The notes under the pieces: generated by a model
What the model was told of the DNA's origin: nothing
Databases searched by the model: none
The model's input: the letters and a program-made list of their open reading frames with translations, nothing else
In this document: in pieces, positions 7,947 through 15,378 of the stretch
Position numbering within the stretch: the stretch's first letter is position 1
Layout of the letters: each line of letters opens with the position of its first letter
Translations under genes and position numbers: made by a program
Assembly (NCBI GenBank): GCA_016841765.1
Contig: JAENYN010000012.1
Span: 31,604-95,603, forward strand
From: Guptibacillus hwajinpoensis
Lineage (GTDB): Bacteria; Bacillota; Bacilli; Bacillales; Bacillaceae_O
Direction: 5' to 3'
DNA: 64,000 bases

Positions 7947-8963
7947 TCAACTTCCTCCTTTATGTAAAAACTGGCCAGCCAGCAGCTCATATGACCTGAT
8001 TCTCGATTCATAATCGGGTGTGATGGTTACAATCATCAATTCTTCGGCCTGGTATTGGGTTGCCAGTGCAGAAAGTTTTCGTTTCACAGTGGCGGGGCTG
8101 CCGGTGACATCTTTCGCCATTTTCCGGTCGGCTGCTTCCTGTTGTTCAGGTGTAAGCCGGTTATATAAGTCTTTCGCAGGGCCTGTGGAAGGCACCTTAC
8201 GGCTGAGCTCCTGTTCTTCTTTTATGACACTCCTTACCGCAACTTCCCGGGCAAGCCCGGCTGCTTCTTCGTCTGATTCTGCACATATGGCAGAGACGGC
8301 AATGATCACGGCAGGATCATCGGAAAAATGCGAAGGCTGAAAACTTGTTCGATAGTGCTCTACTGCCGCGGGTCCGTCTGAATTGCTCATAAAATGGCCG
8401 AATGCAAGCGGAATGCCGGTTTCGGCAGCAAGCTTTGCGCTTTTTTCACTTGTCCCGAGCAGCCATAACACCGGCGGTATGGAAGGAAGCGGATGAGCTT
8501 CTGCTTCTTTCAGCGGATGGCCGCAGGGAAGAGAGTTCAAAAGCCAGCCTGTAAGGTCGCGGACATCCTCAGGAAAACGGCGGACATTTTCAAGGTAGTT
8601 GCCGCTTAGTGCCATTGCGGCATGGGGCGGGCCGCCCGGTGCACGCCCAATTCCGAGGTCGATTCGGCCAGGGTGGAGGACCGAGAGCATGTTAAATGTT
8701 TCGGCGATTTTATATGAGCTGTAATGCGGCAGCAGGACAGCACCCGAACCGACACGTAAGGAACTTGTCCTGTCGGCGATTTTTGAAATCATAATTTCCG
8801 GCGAAGGGGAGGCAAGACTGGCGAGCTGATGATGCTCTGCCACCCAGTAACGGGTAAACCCAAGCCTGTCGGCGGCTTCGGCAAGCTCCAGTGTTGCCAG
8901 CAGTGCATCAGCAGCAGTCTTTCCTTCGGTTATCGGTGATTGGTCAAGAATACTTAACTTCAT
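7947..8963 (-). CDS. ywcH: LLM-class flavin-dependent oxidoreductase (luciferase-like monooxygenase, YwcH-like)
   Basis: The 338-residue protein starts MKLSILDQSPITEG and has YWVAEHHQ near residue 39, PEIMISKIADRTSSLRVGSGAVLLPHYS near 55-82 and LGIGRAPGGPPHAA near 103-116. All are typical of the bacterial-luciferase-like TIM-barrel family that uses reduced FMN. The ATG at 8963 is preferred because ggaaaggat precedes it, although the frame is open further upstream. B. subtilis ywcH also lies near rodA, which supports the name. The substrate is unknown. Confidence 0.85.
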   Translation of the reverse strand: MKLSILDQSPITEGKTAADALLATLELAEAADRLGFTRYWVAEHHQLASLASPSPEIMISKIADRTSSLRVGSGAVLLPHYSSYKIAETFNMLSVLHPGRIDLGIGRAPGGPPHAAMALSGNYLENVRRFPEDVRDLTGWLLNSLPCGHPLKEAEAHPLPSIPPVLWLLGTSEKSAKLAAETGIPLAFGHFMSNSDGPAAVEHYRTSFQPSHFSDDPAVIIAVSAICAESDEEAAGLAREVAVRSVIKEEQELSRKVPSTGPAKDLYNRLTPEQQEAADRKMAKDVTGSPATVKRKLSALATQYQAEELMIVTITPDYESRIRSYELLAGQFLHKGGS

Positions 8964-9105
8964 ATTCGGATCCTTTCCTTTTTGCCCTTTTTGCTCTACA
9001 TTAGCCCCAATTGGCCTCGGGGACAAACGAAAACGTTTGAAACAGAGTGAAAAATGTAGGAAAAAGAAGAATAGCGGGTGTTTGTTTTTAATAATGAACG
9101 ATTTT

Positions 9106-9174
9106 GTTCTTTATAGTGTTTTTACATGTCCTCATTGTACATTATAATGAAAGTAGATGTTCTTAAAAAAGAAC
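9106..9174 (+). promoter_or_regulatory. Promoter of the PilZ-like gene with flanking SinR-type operators
   Basis: TTTACA (9121-9126) and TATAAT (9143-9148) are 16 bases apart. GTTCTTT at 9106-9112 lies just upstream of the -35 box. A 16-base perfect inverted repeat GTTCTTAAAAAAGAAC at 9159-9174 covers the start of the transcript. GTTCTYT is the B. subtilis SinR recognition sequence, and sinR itself is the convergent neighbour, so SinR repression is the natural reading. Confidence 0.7.
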
Positions 9175-9194
9175 AAAAGGAGGACGAATCAAAA

Positions 9195-9605
9195 ATGGAA
9201 CAGGAAATAGGAAAGAAGATGTATATCACCCACCTGCTCGAGCAGCCTGTCAAAGGGAAAATAGCCGTTTCCGGTGTAGATGGAAAACCATTGAAAACAA
9301 ATAAAGGGACAGTGCTGATTACGCTGCTCATGACAGACGGGCTCGAATTCGTCAGTCATCTGAATTTTCCGGTATCCGAACGGGTCAGGCTGACACTGGA
9401 GTTCCCGGCGGGGGAGGAGCAATGGTCGCTGACGGGGTCGGTACGCCACAAGAAACATTACCGCGGATACCTGAACAAATACATGTTCCACTTTCATATG
9501 GAAGGAAAACCGTTGTATGAAACAGAATTCCGCAACATGCTGAAAGAGCTGGCAGTAAAAACAGCCTGGGAAACCAATGCACCTGCAGATGGCCATCTTC
9601 ACTGA
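9195..9605 (+). CDS. PilZ-like protein lacking the canonical c-di-GMP-binding motifs
   Basis: The 136-residue protein begins MEQEIGKK; the start at 9195 follows aaaggagga. Its middle (TVLITLLMTDGLEFVSHLNFPVSERVRLTLEF, split over residues about 37-69) and GSVRHKKHYRGYLNKYMFHFHM look like the beta-barrel strands of a PilZ domain. The N-terminal RxxxR is missing, and the D/N-x-S-x-x-G loop is replaced by LLMTDGL. If it is PilZ it probably does not bind c-di-GMP in the usual way. It converges on sinR, shares a hairpin terminator with it and sits behind SinR-type sites, which suggests a biofilm or motility role. The fold assignment is tentative. Confidence 0.6.
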   Translation: MEQEIGKKMYITHLLEQPVKGKIAVSGVDGKPLKTNKGTVLITLLMTDGLEFVSHLNFPVSERVRLTLEFPAGEEQWSLTGSVRHKKHYRGYLNKYMFHFHMEGKPLYETEFRNMLKELAVKTAWETNAPADGHLH

Positions 9606-9644
9606 ACGGGGATTGGACAGGGTGATTCTTTATCTGAAAGCGAA

Positions 9645-9672
9645 AAGCTGCCGCCGGAACCGGCAGCAGCTT
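9645..9672. terminator. Bidirectional hairpin between the PilZ-like gene and sinR
   Basis: AAGCTGCCGCCGG and CCGGCAGCAGCTT form a stem with a two-base loop. It lies 40 bases after the PilZ-like gene and 15 bases after the end of sinR on the other strand. Confidence 0.75.
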
Positions 9673-9686
9673 AAAGGATACGTCTA

Positions 9687-10025
9687 TTATTTTTTTGAAT
9701 TCTGGAACCGCCATTTGTTGAATTCAAGGAACTCGCGGAACTGTTCTTTGCTTACGCCAGATTCCATGGCTTCCTGGACAAGTTTAGCCCATTCAGGATC
9801 CAGGTTCTCCTCTGCGTCTTGCTTGTTCGCTTCATCCAACAGCAAGGTTTCAACATTTATGCCAAGGACAGATGAGATTTTTTCGAGAAATTGTATGGAA
9901 GGATTAGATTGAATGTTTCGCTCGATAGAACTCAAGTAGGATTTTGCAACGCCTGCCCGATCTGCTAACTCGGTCAGTGAAAGTCCTCTTTCTTTCCGAT
10001 ATCGCTTTACACGCTCTCCGATCAT
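9687..10025 (-). CDS. sinR: Master biofilm repressor SinR
   Basis: The 112-residue protein (from MIGERV) has an N-terminal HTH_3 DNA-binding domain (about residues 1-60, with GVAKSYLSSIERN as the recognition region) and the C-terminal LDPEWAKLVQEAMESG...FREFL helical hairpin that pairs with SinI. Residue-by-residue similarity to B. subtilis SinR is high throughout. The start at 10025 is preferred over the ATG at 10031 because gaggg is six bases ahead of it. SinR represses matrix operons in B. subtilis, and matching operator sequences occur before tapA and a tasA-type gene 6-8 kb away. Its own promoter also carries an operator. Confidence 0.95.
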   Translation of the reverse strand: MIGERVKRYRKERGLSLTELADRAGVAKSYLSSIERNIQSNPSIQFLEKISSVLGINVETLLLDEANKQDAEENLDPEWAKLVQEAMESGVSKEQFREFLEFNKWRFQNSKK

Positions 10026-10063
10026 GGCCATCCCTCATTTAGCTATCTTTTCGTTATGTAAAC

Positions 10064-10099
10064 AGTATAGCAATAATGGGGATGTTCTGTAAATAGAAC
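10064..10099 (-). promoter_or_regulatory. sinR promoter with overlapping SinR-type operator
   Basis: On the minus strand TTTACA (10088-10093) and TATACT (10064-10069) are 18 bases apart. The inverted repeat GTTCTGTAAATAGAAC at 10084-10099 overlaps the -35 box completely. This suggests sinR is transcribed on its own and limits its own expression. Confidence 0.65.
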
Positions 10100-10102
10100 G
10101 GA

Positions 10103-10261
10103 TTATGTATTTTTAATGTAGGACTTTTCGAGCTTTATTTGCAGGAGATAATGTTGTGGGTCGTTCAGAAAACTGCTTACGTCCTCCTTTGTTATCCCTC
10201 CTTCCCTTGCCTCGATCATCAGTTCCACCCATTCCTGGTCAAGCTGTGTGTTCGTTCTCAT
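10103..10261 (-). CDS. sinI: SinR antirepressor SinI (copy 1)
   Basis: The 52-residue protein contains LDQEWVELM followed by IEAREGGITKEDVSSFL, matching the SinI helix that inserts between SinR C-terminal helices, and also matching the equivalent segment of the SinR encoded next door. The ATG at 10261 is preceded by ggaggg. SinI binds SinR one-to-one and removes it from operators. The gene lies 77 bases upstream of sinR on the same strand. It is preceded at once by a cyclic-di-GMP riboswitch, an arrangement not found at B. subtilis sinI, which is controlled by Spo0A. A second SinI-type gene follows upstream. Confidence 0.9.
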   Translation of the reverse strand: MRTNTQLDQEWVELMIEAREGGITKEDVSSFLNDPQHYLLQIKLEKSYIKNT

Positions 10262-10285
10262 TGTTATTACCCTCCACGTTCCCTT

Positions 10286-10376
10286 CCAGGCAATCCAGCT
10301 GTCATAGAATGAAAACTCCGTAGACCTGTGATTTTGCGCCCCTGCCTTTCGGCCAGGTTTGCCCTTGTGCTGGAGG
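10286..10376 (-). promoter_or_regulatory. Cyclic-di-GMP class I (GEMM-I) riboswitch ahead of sinI copy 1
   Basis: Read on the minus strand, the conserved pieces occur in order: GGGCAAACC, the stem CCTGGCC-GAAA-GGCAGG with its GNRA tetraloop, GGGCGCAAAA, AGGTCTA, then CTATGACAGCTGGATTGCC. These are the signature elements of c-di-GMP-I aptamers. The sinI Shine-Dalgarno (GGAGGG) is about 12 bases past the aptamer and is complementary to CCTCCA at its 5' edge, so translation control is possible. A 9-of-10 match to the Spo0A box (TTTGTCGGAA, 10465-10474, minus strand) lies upstream, with a TATAAT at 10480-10485. Confidence 0.88.
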
Positions 10377-10747
10377 TTAAATTTTCCACCCAGGCAACTA
10401 TACAAGTAATGATAGAACGAAACAGGCAAAAAGTCTGTCTAATTTTGCTTAACTTATCGCATTTTTCCGACAAATGTAAATTATACTATTCGTTGACTGC
10501 GGTAAATATATGTGGGCAATGTTGGATAAAGGTGAGGAAAGTCTGTGTGGTAAAGGCGATTATGATACTTTGTATATAGAATAAAAAGAGGGACAGATAC
10601 TACTTTAATTATACATGAATTTTGGTAATTTAATAGAATTTTCTGATAAATTTTGTTATATTTTTTGATAAAATGCAAGAGGTTTTGCAAGAAGCCGCCA
10701 AATGCGACAAAAAGTGAGATGAGCCATCATTTTTTTGCGGAAAGTTA

Positions 10748-10780
10748 AAAAACAACCTTTCCCTCTACTAAGGAAAAGGT
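10748..10780 (-). terminator. Terminator of sinI copy 2
   Basis: On the minus strand ACCTTTTCC pairs with GGAAAGGT and is followed by TGTTTTTTAAC. It lies 20 bases after the stop codon, so copy 2 is a separate transcript from copy 1. Confidence 0.7.
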
Positions 10781-10799
10781 CGCATAAAAACGTACGGGC

Positions 10800-10964
10800 T
10801 TATTTTATTGCTTCCATTGGAGGGGATGGGCAACGTTCCGCCCCGGCAAGGAAGGTACGTATGTCTTCTGCTGTTAAACCCATTTCTTTAGCCTCGCGCA
10901 TCAAATCCACCCATTCATGGTCAACAGACTGTTGTTTGCTTTCAACAACGAGAAGGTGTCCCAT
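10800..10964 (-). CDS. SinI-type antirepressor (copy 2)
   Basis: This short gene encodes 54 residues beginning MGHLLVVESKQQ. Residues 15-39 read VDHEWVDLM then REAKEMGLTAEDIRTFL, which aligns with LDQEWVELM and the rest of the SinI helix and with LDPEWAKLV of SinR. The ATG at 10964 follows acggag about nine bases upstream; a second ATG just before it is out of frame. It is a paralogue, not a duplicate: only the SinR-binding core is conserved, and the C-terminus (CPSPPMEAIK) is distinct. It is preceded by its own c-di-GMP riboswitch and followed by a terminator. Whether it binds SinR or another SinR-family protein is not known. Confidence 0.85.
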   Translation of the reverse strand: MGHLLVVESKQQSVDHEWVDLMREAKEMGLTAEDIRTFLAGAERCPSPPMEAIK

Positions 10965-10983
10965 GTCTCATTCTCCGTTCCTT

Positions 10984-11079
10984 CTTTCAGGCAGGCCAGC
11001 TGCCATGGGGCAATCGTTGCCCTTTAGACCTGAACCTTTGCGTCCCTGTTTTTCAGTCAGGTTTGCCTTTAACTGAAGG
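10984..11079 (-). promoter_or_regulatory. Cyclic-di-GMP class I (GEMM-I) riboswitch ahead of sinI copy 2
   Basis: The minus strand shows GGCAAACC, a CCTG...GAAA...CAGG stem-loop, GGGACGCAAAG, AGGTCTAAAGGGCAACG and then ATTGCCCCATGGCAGCTGG followed by CCTGCC. The order and wording match the c-di-GMP-I aptamer and parallel the element before sinI copy 1, although spacer and stem sequences differ. A TATAAT box (minus strand, 11162-11167) stands about 80 bases upstream. The sinI Shine-Dalgarno lies just past the closing stem. Confidence 0.85.
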
Positions 11080-11301
11080 GTTTATTTTTGGTAAAAAATT
11101 TGACACAACAGCAGCTATCAAGGTTAACGCAGTCCCCTCCTTTTTTGTTCTGGATGCTTTCATTATATACTAAGGGAAAGTAATAATGTTAATTTTCAAA
11201 AAGTTATCTTTGTTATTTCTTACGTTGTTCACGATTGTAAACGGTTTGTCATAGTAGAATGGATAGATAGGAATGACGAGATCAAAAATCGGAGGAATTT
11301 T

Positions 11302-12300
11302 GTGATGGGTGCCTTTAGATCCTTGTTGTACGGTGTATTGGGTGTCGTTTGTCTGGTCCTGATCGGAACGGCCGGTTACTCACTCCTTGAGGACGTTTCC
11401 CTGTTTAATGCTCTCTGGATGACGATGATCACTGTACTGACAGTCGGGTATGGCGACATCATACCGGTGACCGCTGCCGGGAAGGTATTTACAATGCTTA
11501 TTATACCGGTGAGTATCGGACTGGTGACTTATACACTCGGTTCACTGGTAGTTATTATGATTGAAGGGGTATTTTCAGAAACGGTTAGGAGGAAGCGGAT
11601 GGAAAGAGAAATTGGCAAATTAAAGGATCATATCATTATTTGCGGGTACGGCAGGGTCGGTGAACAGGTTGCCGCCCAACTAAAGAGTGAAGCGGTCCGG
11701 GCCGTTATCATTGATAAAAGTGGCCAAAGTTCCGATGACTTGTCCCATGAAATGCTTTTTATCGAAGGAGATGCGACTGAAGATGAAACGCTGATTGCGG
11801 CCGGCATCGAGCGGGCTGCGGGACTTGTTGCCACACTTCCGGATGACGCAGACAATGTGTTCATCTCGCTGACCGCCAAAGGAATCAATCCAAACATACA
11901 GGTTGTCGCGAGGGCGGAAAAAATAGAGTCAGAAGCAAAGCTGAAACGGGCTGGTGCAGATAAAGTCATCAATCCCTCCAACATTGGAGGGCGCCGCATG
12001 GCGATGTCGATCATCAAGCCGATCAGCGTCGAATACGTCGACACTATTTTGGAGGAACCGAATGAATCGCTCAGCATCGAAGAAATTCTGGTTCAAGGAA
12101 ACTCCGTGCTGGAGGGCGGGACAATCCAATCGGCAAAAATCAGGGAGACATTCGGTGTCACAATCGCTGCCATCAAAAGGGAGGACCGGCTGATCAGCAA
12201 TCCGAAGGCAGCTGAGCGGCTTCTCAAAGGTGATTTGTTAATCGTATTCGGAAACAAGGGAGAAATGAAGCGATTTGAAGAAGCAGCCAGAGAAAAATGA
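11302..12300 (+). CDS. Two-TM potassium channel with RCK (TrkA-N/TrkA-C) domain, YugO-like
   Basis: The 332-residue protein has two membrane helices flanking a pore loop with the selectivity filter TVGYGD (47-52), then a RCK/TrkA-N domain with the nucleotide-binding GYGRVGEQVA near residue 115 and a C-terminal TrkA-C domain. This is the layout of MthK/YugO-type gated K+ channels. GTG at 11302 and ATG at 11305 are both usable with ggagg upstream. B. subtilis YugO carries electrical signals in biofilms, so its place beside the sin genes is suggestive, but it is transcribed away from them. Confidence 0.88.
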   Translation: MMGAFRSLLYGVLGVVCLVLIGTAGYSLLEDVSLFNALWMTMITVLTVGYGDIIPVTAAGKVFTMLIIPVSIGLVTYTLGSLVVIMIEGVFSETVRRKRMEREIGKLKDHIIICGYGRVGEQVAAQLKSEAVRAVIIDKSGQSSDDLSHEMLFIEGDATEDETLIAAGIERAAGLVATLPDDADNVFISLTAKGINPNIQVVARAEKIESEAKLKRAGADKVINPSNIGGRRMAMSIIKPISVEYVDTILEEPNESLSIEEILVQGNSVLEGGTIQSAKIRETFGVTIAAIKREDRLISNPKAAERLLKGDLLIVFGNKGEMKRFEEAAREK

Positions 12301-12353
12301 ACCCGTTTCCCTCGAGTCGGTGCTCTTTGGAGAAACGGGCTTTATGCTTGGCG

Positions 12354-13184
12354 TTAATTTTCAAACGCATTTGCCAGTGTGTGGACTACTGCGAGATTTT
12401 CATGATCGGATTCATGCCGGTGCGGATGGATATAGATTGCATTCATCCCCATCTTGAGGGCAGGTGCGATTTCATTGATGAAGTTATCGCCGATTGAACA
12501 AGCTTCATGAGCCTTGATATTGAACCGTTCGAGGATGTCATGGAACAGGCCAGCCGTTTTGAGCGGCTTCAGCGATGAGCAATAGGTAATGCCGAAAATT
12601 TCTTGCAGGCCAAGTTCCTTCATTAGACGTTTCACATCATCCGCATCACTGTTCGTCATGAGGACAAGCTCTTTTGTTTCCTTCAGTTCCAACAGGCCTT
12701 CCTTCAGGGTGGGAGTACGGGTAAGATGGAAATCTGCGCTCACCATGTACTCTTTTGTCCGGTTGTAACAATCCAGCGTTCTATCGGCAATCCCGAAGTG
12801 GGCGGCAGTCACAAACGGCAGCCACCAGCCATCCCCGATCGCAATGATGTTTTCAAAATCGAATGTAATTGGACTATCATATATTTCCCGCACCCGGTGG
12901 CCCGGCCAGGCGGTCCCTTCCCAGCTATGGACTTCAACGACATCAAGAGTCATCGGATCGACAGTCAGCACCGCGTCGCGTTTCAAGTCATATCCTTTTC
13001 CGATCGATACGATGTGATCATCATTTTTCATGCGTGTATAGTCATTCATGAACGCTTCCTGCTGGGATTCAGGCAGTTCTTCCATCAGCAGGCGCGCGTA
13101 ATAATCGAAATGGCCAGTATCTTCATACAGCGTCCCATCGAGGTCAAAGATGAGAAGTTTGCTTCTTTCTATTAATTCTTTCAT
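12354..13184 (-). CDS. HAD family hydrolase
   Basis: The 276-residue protein has the HAD phosphatase motifs in order: FDLDGTLY (14-21) with the nucleophile Asp, LMTNSDAD (motif II), SSLKPLK (motif III lysine) and CSIGDNFINEI (motif IV acidic pair). The cap region contains the unusual aromatic segment IAIGDGWWLPF. It is a stand-alone soluble enzyme; its substrate cannot be told. Confidence 0.8.
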   Translation of the reverse strand: MKELIERSKLLIFDLDGTLYEDTGHFDYYARLLMEELPESQQEAFMNDYTRMKNDDHIVSIGKGYDLKRDAVLTVDPMTLDVVEVHSWEGTAWPGHRVREIYDSPITFDFENIIAIGDGWWLPFVTAAHFGIADRTLDCYNRTKEYMVSADFHLTRTPTLKEGLLELKETKELVLMTNSDADDVKRLMKELGLQEIFGITYCSSLKPLKTAGLFHDILERFNIKAHEACSIGDNFINEIAPALKMGMNAIYIHPHRHESDHENLAVVHTLANAFEN

Positions 13185-13485
13185 GCTTCAGGCTCCTTTT
13201 AGGCAGAGATTAGTTTGAAAACCGCCAGCCTCCTGTGCCGGTTCCCGCGGTGCAGAACCGTCCAAAGAGCGAATTTGGGGAATCAATACTGATAGCGTCC
13301 CTGTCACTTGCAGAGCAGGGGCCGGCATTTCCCGGATAAGAGCGGAATGACGATGATTGGCAGGATAATGATTATATTGTAAAACATTTCCGTCCCATTT
13401 CGCCAATGCAGGCACCACTGGCCGCCTGTTTGGATAACGGAGAAAAACGTAGTAAGATGAAGGGAGAAAAAGGAGGGCCCGAGCG
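13185..13485. other. Intergenic region between the HAD gene and ywdI
   Basis: No gene, repeat or RNA element is recognised in this 300-base interval. It must hold the divergent promoters of the two flanking genes. A good ribosome binding site, aaggagg, is at its right end for ywdI. Confidence 0.4.
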
Positions 13486-13800
13486 ATGAACATTCCGATT
13501 GAACGGTTATTGGATAAAATACAGCAAGAGACAGAAGCCGCCCGCCGAGATACAAAAGCGGGAGGAAGTGCCGCCAAAGTGAAAGAACGGATGCGGACGA
13601 TCAAAACGCTGAGCGAACTTGTGCTTGACGGAGAAGGCAATGGTGCCGTGGAGCAACGTATGCCGGCCCAGTACGACGCTCAAGGCAGCCCGCCCGCCGT
13701 CATCCAAACCGGTGGCCAGCAGCAGGGGCAGGTTACAAGACTGAATGAAACAAAGCTTGATGAGGATGATGCCAACGGAGATTCGCTGTTGGATTTTTAA
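13486..13800 (+). CDS. ywdI: YwdI family protein
   Basis: The 104-residue protein starts MNIPIERLLDKIQQET and is helical at the N-terminus, with KERMRTIKTLSELVLDG. The C-terminal half is low complexity, ending DSLLDF. This matches the small YwdI (DUF5327) family of Bacillus. It has no membrane segment or known function. Its position before ywdK and gerQ is as in B. subtilis. Confidence 0.7.
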   Translation: MNIPIERLLDKIQQETEAARRDTKAGGSAAKVKERMRTIKTLSELVLDGEGNGAVEQRMPAQYDAQGSPPAVIQTGGQQQGQVTRLNETKLDEDDANGDSLLDF

Positions 13801-13806
13801 TCATAG

Positions 13807-13838
13807 AAAAGGAGAGCCTGGCTGCAGGCTCTCCTTTT
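13807..13838. terminator. Bidirectional terminator between ywdI and sdpI
   Basis: AAAAGGAGAGCCTG and CAGGCTCTCCTTTT form a perfect 14-pair stem with a four-base loop. It serves both convergent genes. Confidence 0.88.
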
Positions 13839-14488
13839 TACGTCTGCGGCTTCCCTGTTTTCCGGAAGAACACATAGGAAGCGGCCATACTGCCGACCGA
13901 GACGGCAATGGCAACGGTTATAAAAGTGATAAACTGCCACGGTGCCGGCAGGAAAGCTGAAATCATCATCAGTATCCCGCCGATGAAAAACAGCTTTGCC
14001 GAAAAACGGTGTGTCTTTTGCCATACATCCTGATTCGCAAGTGTCCAGGGTGTACGGACACCAATGAAATAGTTATGTTTGAACCGTGGCATATAGTTGC
14101 CGATCAGCGTGAACAGGACGCCGACAGCGACTGGTACGATCAAACCGATATTAATCGGATAGCCGAGCCCATAGGCAATCGTTGCGATATGAAGAAGAAG
14201 CATGAATGTTATGGTCGCCCGGATAATCAAGTCATAGCTGCCTTTGAATTTTTGATAGTTTTCCCGATTAGGATCGATACGCGGCATAGCGAAAAATAGG
14301 CCATAGAGCAAAATCGAAATCCCTGGCATGATCAAGACGCCGGTCAGCTTCGATGAGTAGTCATCGGGCTTGTTGTCGATTCCCCAGTGAGTCGGAATCT
14401 GTTCTGGCAGATAGGGATAACTGAAAATGCTGATCAAAACCCCGATGCCAATGATAGTGAGTAAATACCAATCTGCTTTAAATTTCAT
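13838..14488 (-). CDS. SdpI-family integral membrane protein
   Basis: The 216-residue protein has six predicted membrane segments. It contains the DUF1648 signature (PYLPEQIPTHWGIDNKPDDYSSK) and the SdpI-family segment NYFIGVRTPWTLANQDVW. In B. subtilis SdpI gives immunity to the SdpC toxin and sequesters the SdpR repressor. The ATG at 14488 is favoured because gaggtgg precedes it; a GTG at 14497 is an alternative. It overlaps the 3' end of the upstream ArsR-type gene. No sdpC-like toxin gene is present. Confidence 0.85.
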   Translation of the reverse strand: MKFKADWYLLTIIGIGVLISIFSYPYLPEQIPTHWGIDNKPDDYSSKLTGVLIMPGISILLYGLFFAMPRIDPNRENYQKFKGSYDLIIRATITFMLLLHIATIAYGLGYPINIGLIVPVAVGVLFTLIGNYMPRFKHNYFIGVRTPWTLANQDVWQKTHRFSAKLFFIGGILMMISAFLPAPWQFITFITVAIAVSVGSMAASYVFFRKTGKPQT

Positions 14489-14762
14489 CTTTTCCACCTC
14501 TTTCAGACGTGAATCCCCACATCCACTTCATCACTTCCTGGAAAACGGTCGTGTTCAGTGAATAGTAAATATGCTGTCCCTGCCGTTCATCCTGTACCAG
14601 ATCGGCGCGCCGCAAAATGTTCAAATGATGGGAAATGCTCGGCTTCGTCATGTTGAACTGATCGGCGATTTCTCCCGCTGTCAAATCCTGTTCATTCAAC
14701 AAGTCGAGAATCTTCCGCCGGGTCGGATCGGACAGCGCCTTGAACGTATCATTGAGCGACAT
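14478..14762 (-). CDS. ArsR/SdpR-family transcriptional repressor
   Basis: The protein of about 94 residues is a winged-helix regulator: NDTFKALSDPTRRKILDLL, AGEIADQFNMTKPSISHHLN as the recognition region, and IYYSLNTTVFQEVMKWMWGF at the end. It closely resembles SdpR. The start at 14762 fits aaggtgg upstream; ATG 14777 is less well placed. It overlaps the sdpI-like gene, the same autorepressor-immunity pairing as in B. subtilis. It lacks the metal-binding CVC motif of true ArsR. Confidence 0.87.
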   Translation of the reverse strand: MSLNDTFKALSDPTRRKILDLLNEQDLTAGEIADQFNMTKPSISHHLNILRRADLVQDERQGQHIYYSLNTTVFQEVMKWMWGFTSERGGKDEI

Positions 14763-14996
14763 GTCGTCCACCTTCATTCTTTGATTTTATTGATAATTTG
14801 CAGCCGTAGCTGCTGAAATATGCGGATCGTGCGGTTTAAACCAATGCCAGTTAAAAAATATGATTAGATAATTAGATAACTATCTAAATAAAGTATAGCA
14901 CATACCGGATCGAAACACGAGCGCTAAAACAGTCGCTTTTTTCAAAAGAATTGGGTAAGATGGAGGCAGAATGTTTCAAAGGATAGGTGAAAAATC

Positions 14997-15371
14997 ATGA
15001 TGCAGACCTTTATCATACTCGGCGCCATCAACGGATTCCTGGCAGTGGCACTCGGGGCGTTCGGCGCCCACGGCCTTGAAGGAAAAATTTCAGCTAAAAT
15101 GATCGAAACGTGGCAAACCGGTGTAACATATCAGATGTTCCATGCCGGCGGACTGTTTGTCGTTGCATTTCTCGCTGACAAGCTCGGCGGCAATGCCATG
15201 CTGAACTGGTCAGGATGGCTCATGCTGATTGGAATCATCCTATTTTCCGGAAGCTTGTACGTATTAAGCACATCCGGCATCAAAGTGCTCGGAGCGATAA
15301 CCCCGTTCGGCGGCGTTGCGTTTCTTGCAGGCTGGGTGCTGCTGGCACTTGCAGCTTATAAAGGATTATAA
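14997..15371 (+). CDS. ywdK: DUF423 family membrane protein YwdK
   Basis: The 124-residue protein has four membrane segments and the family signature ALGAFGAHGLEGKIS near residue 18 and WQTGVTYQMFHAGGL near 42. The function of the family is unknown. Its position between ywdI and gerQ agrees with B. subtilis. A hairpin terminator follows directly. Confidence 0.85.
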   Translation: MMQTFIILGAINGFLAVALGAFGAHGLEGKISAKMIETWQTGVTYQMFHAGGLFVVAFLADKLGGNAMLNWSGWLMLIGIILFSGSLYVLSTSGIKVLGAITPFGGVAFLAGWVLLALAAYKGL

Positions 15372-15378
15372 GATAGAG

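Noticed and set aside
11237..11250. TGTAAACGGTTTGT as a cre site before the potassium channel gene
   Set aside because: The conserved CA at the 3' end of the cre consensus is missing and the position relative to a promoter is not defined.
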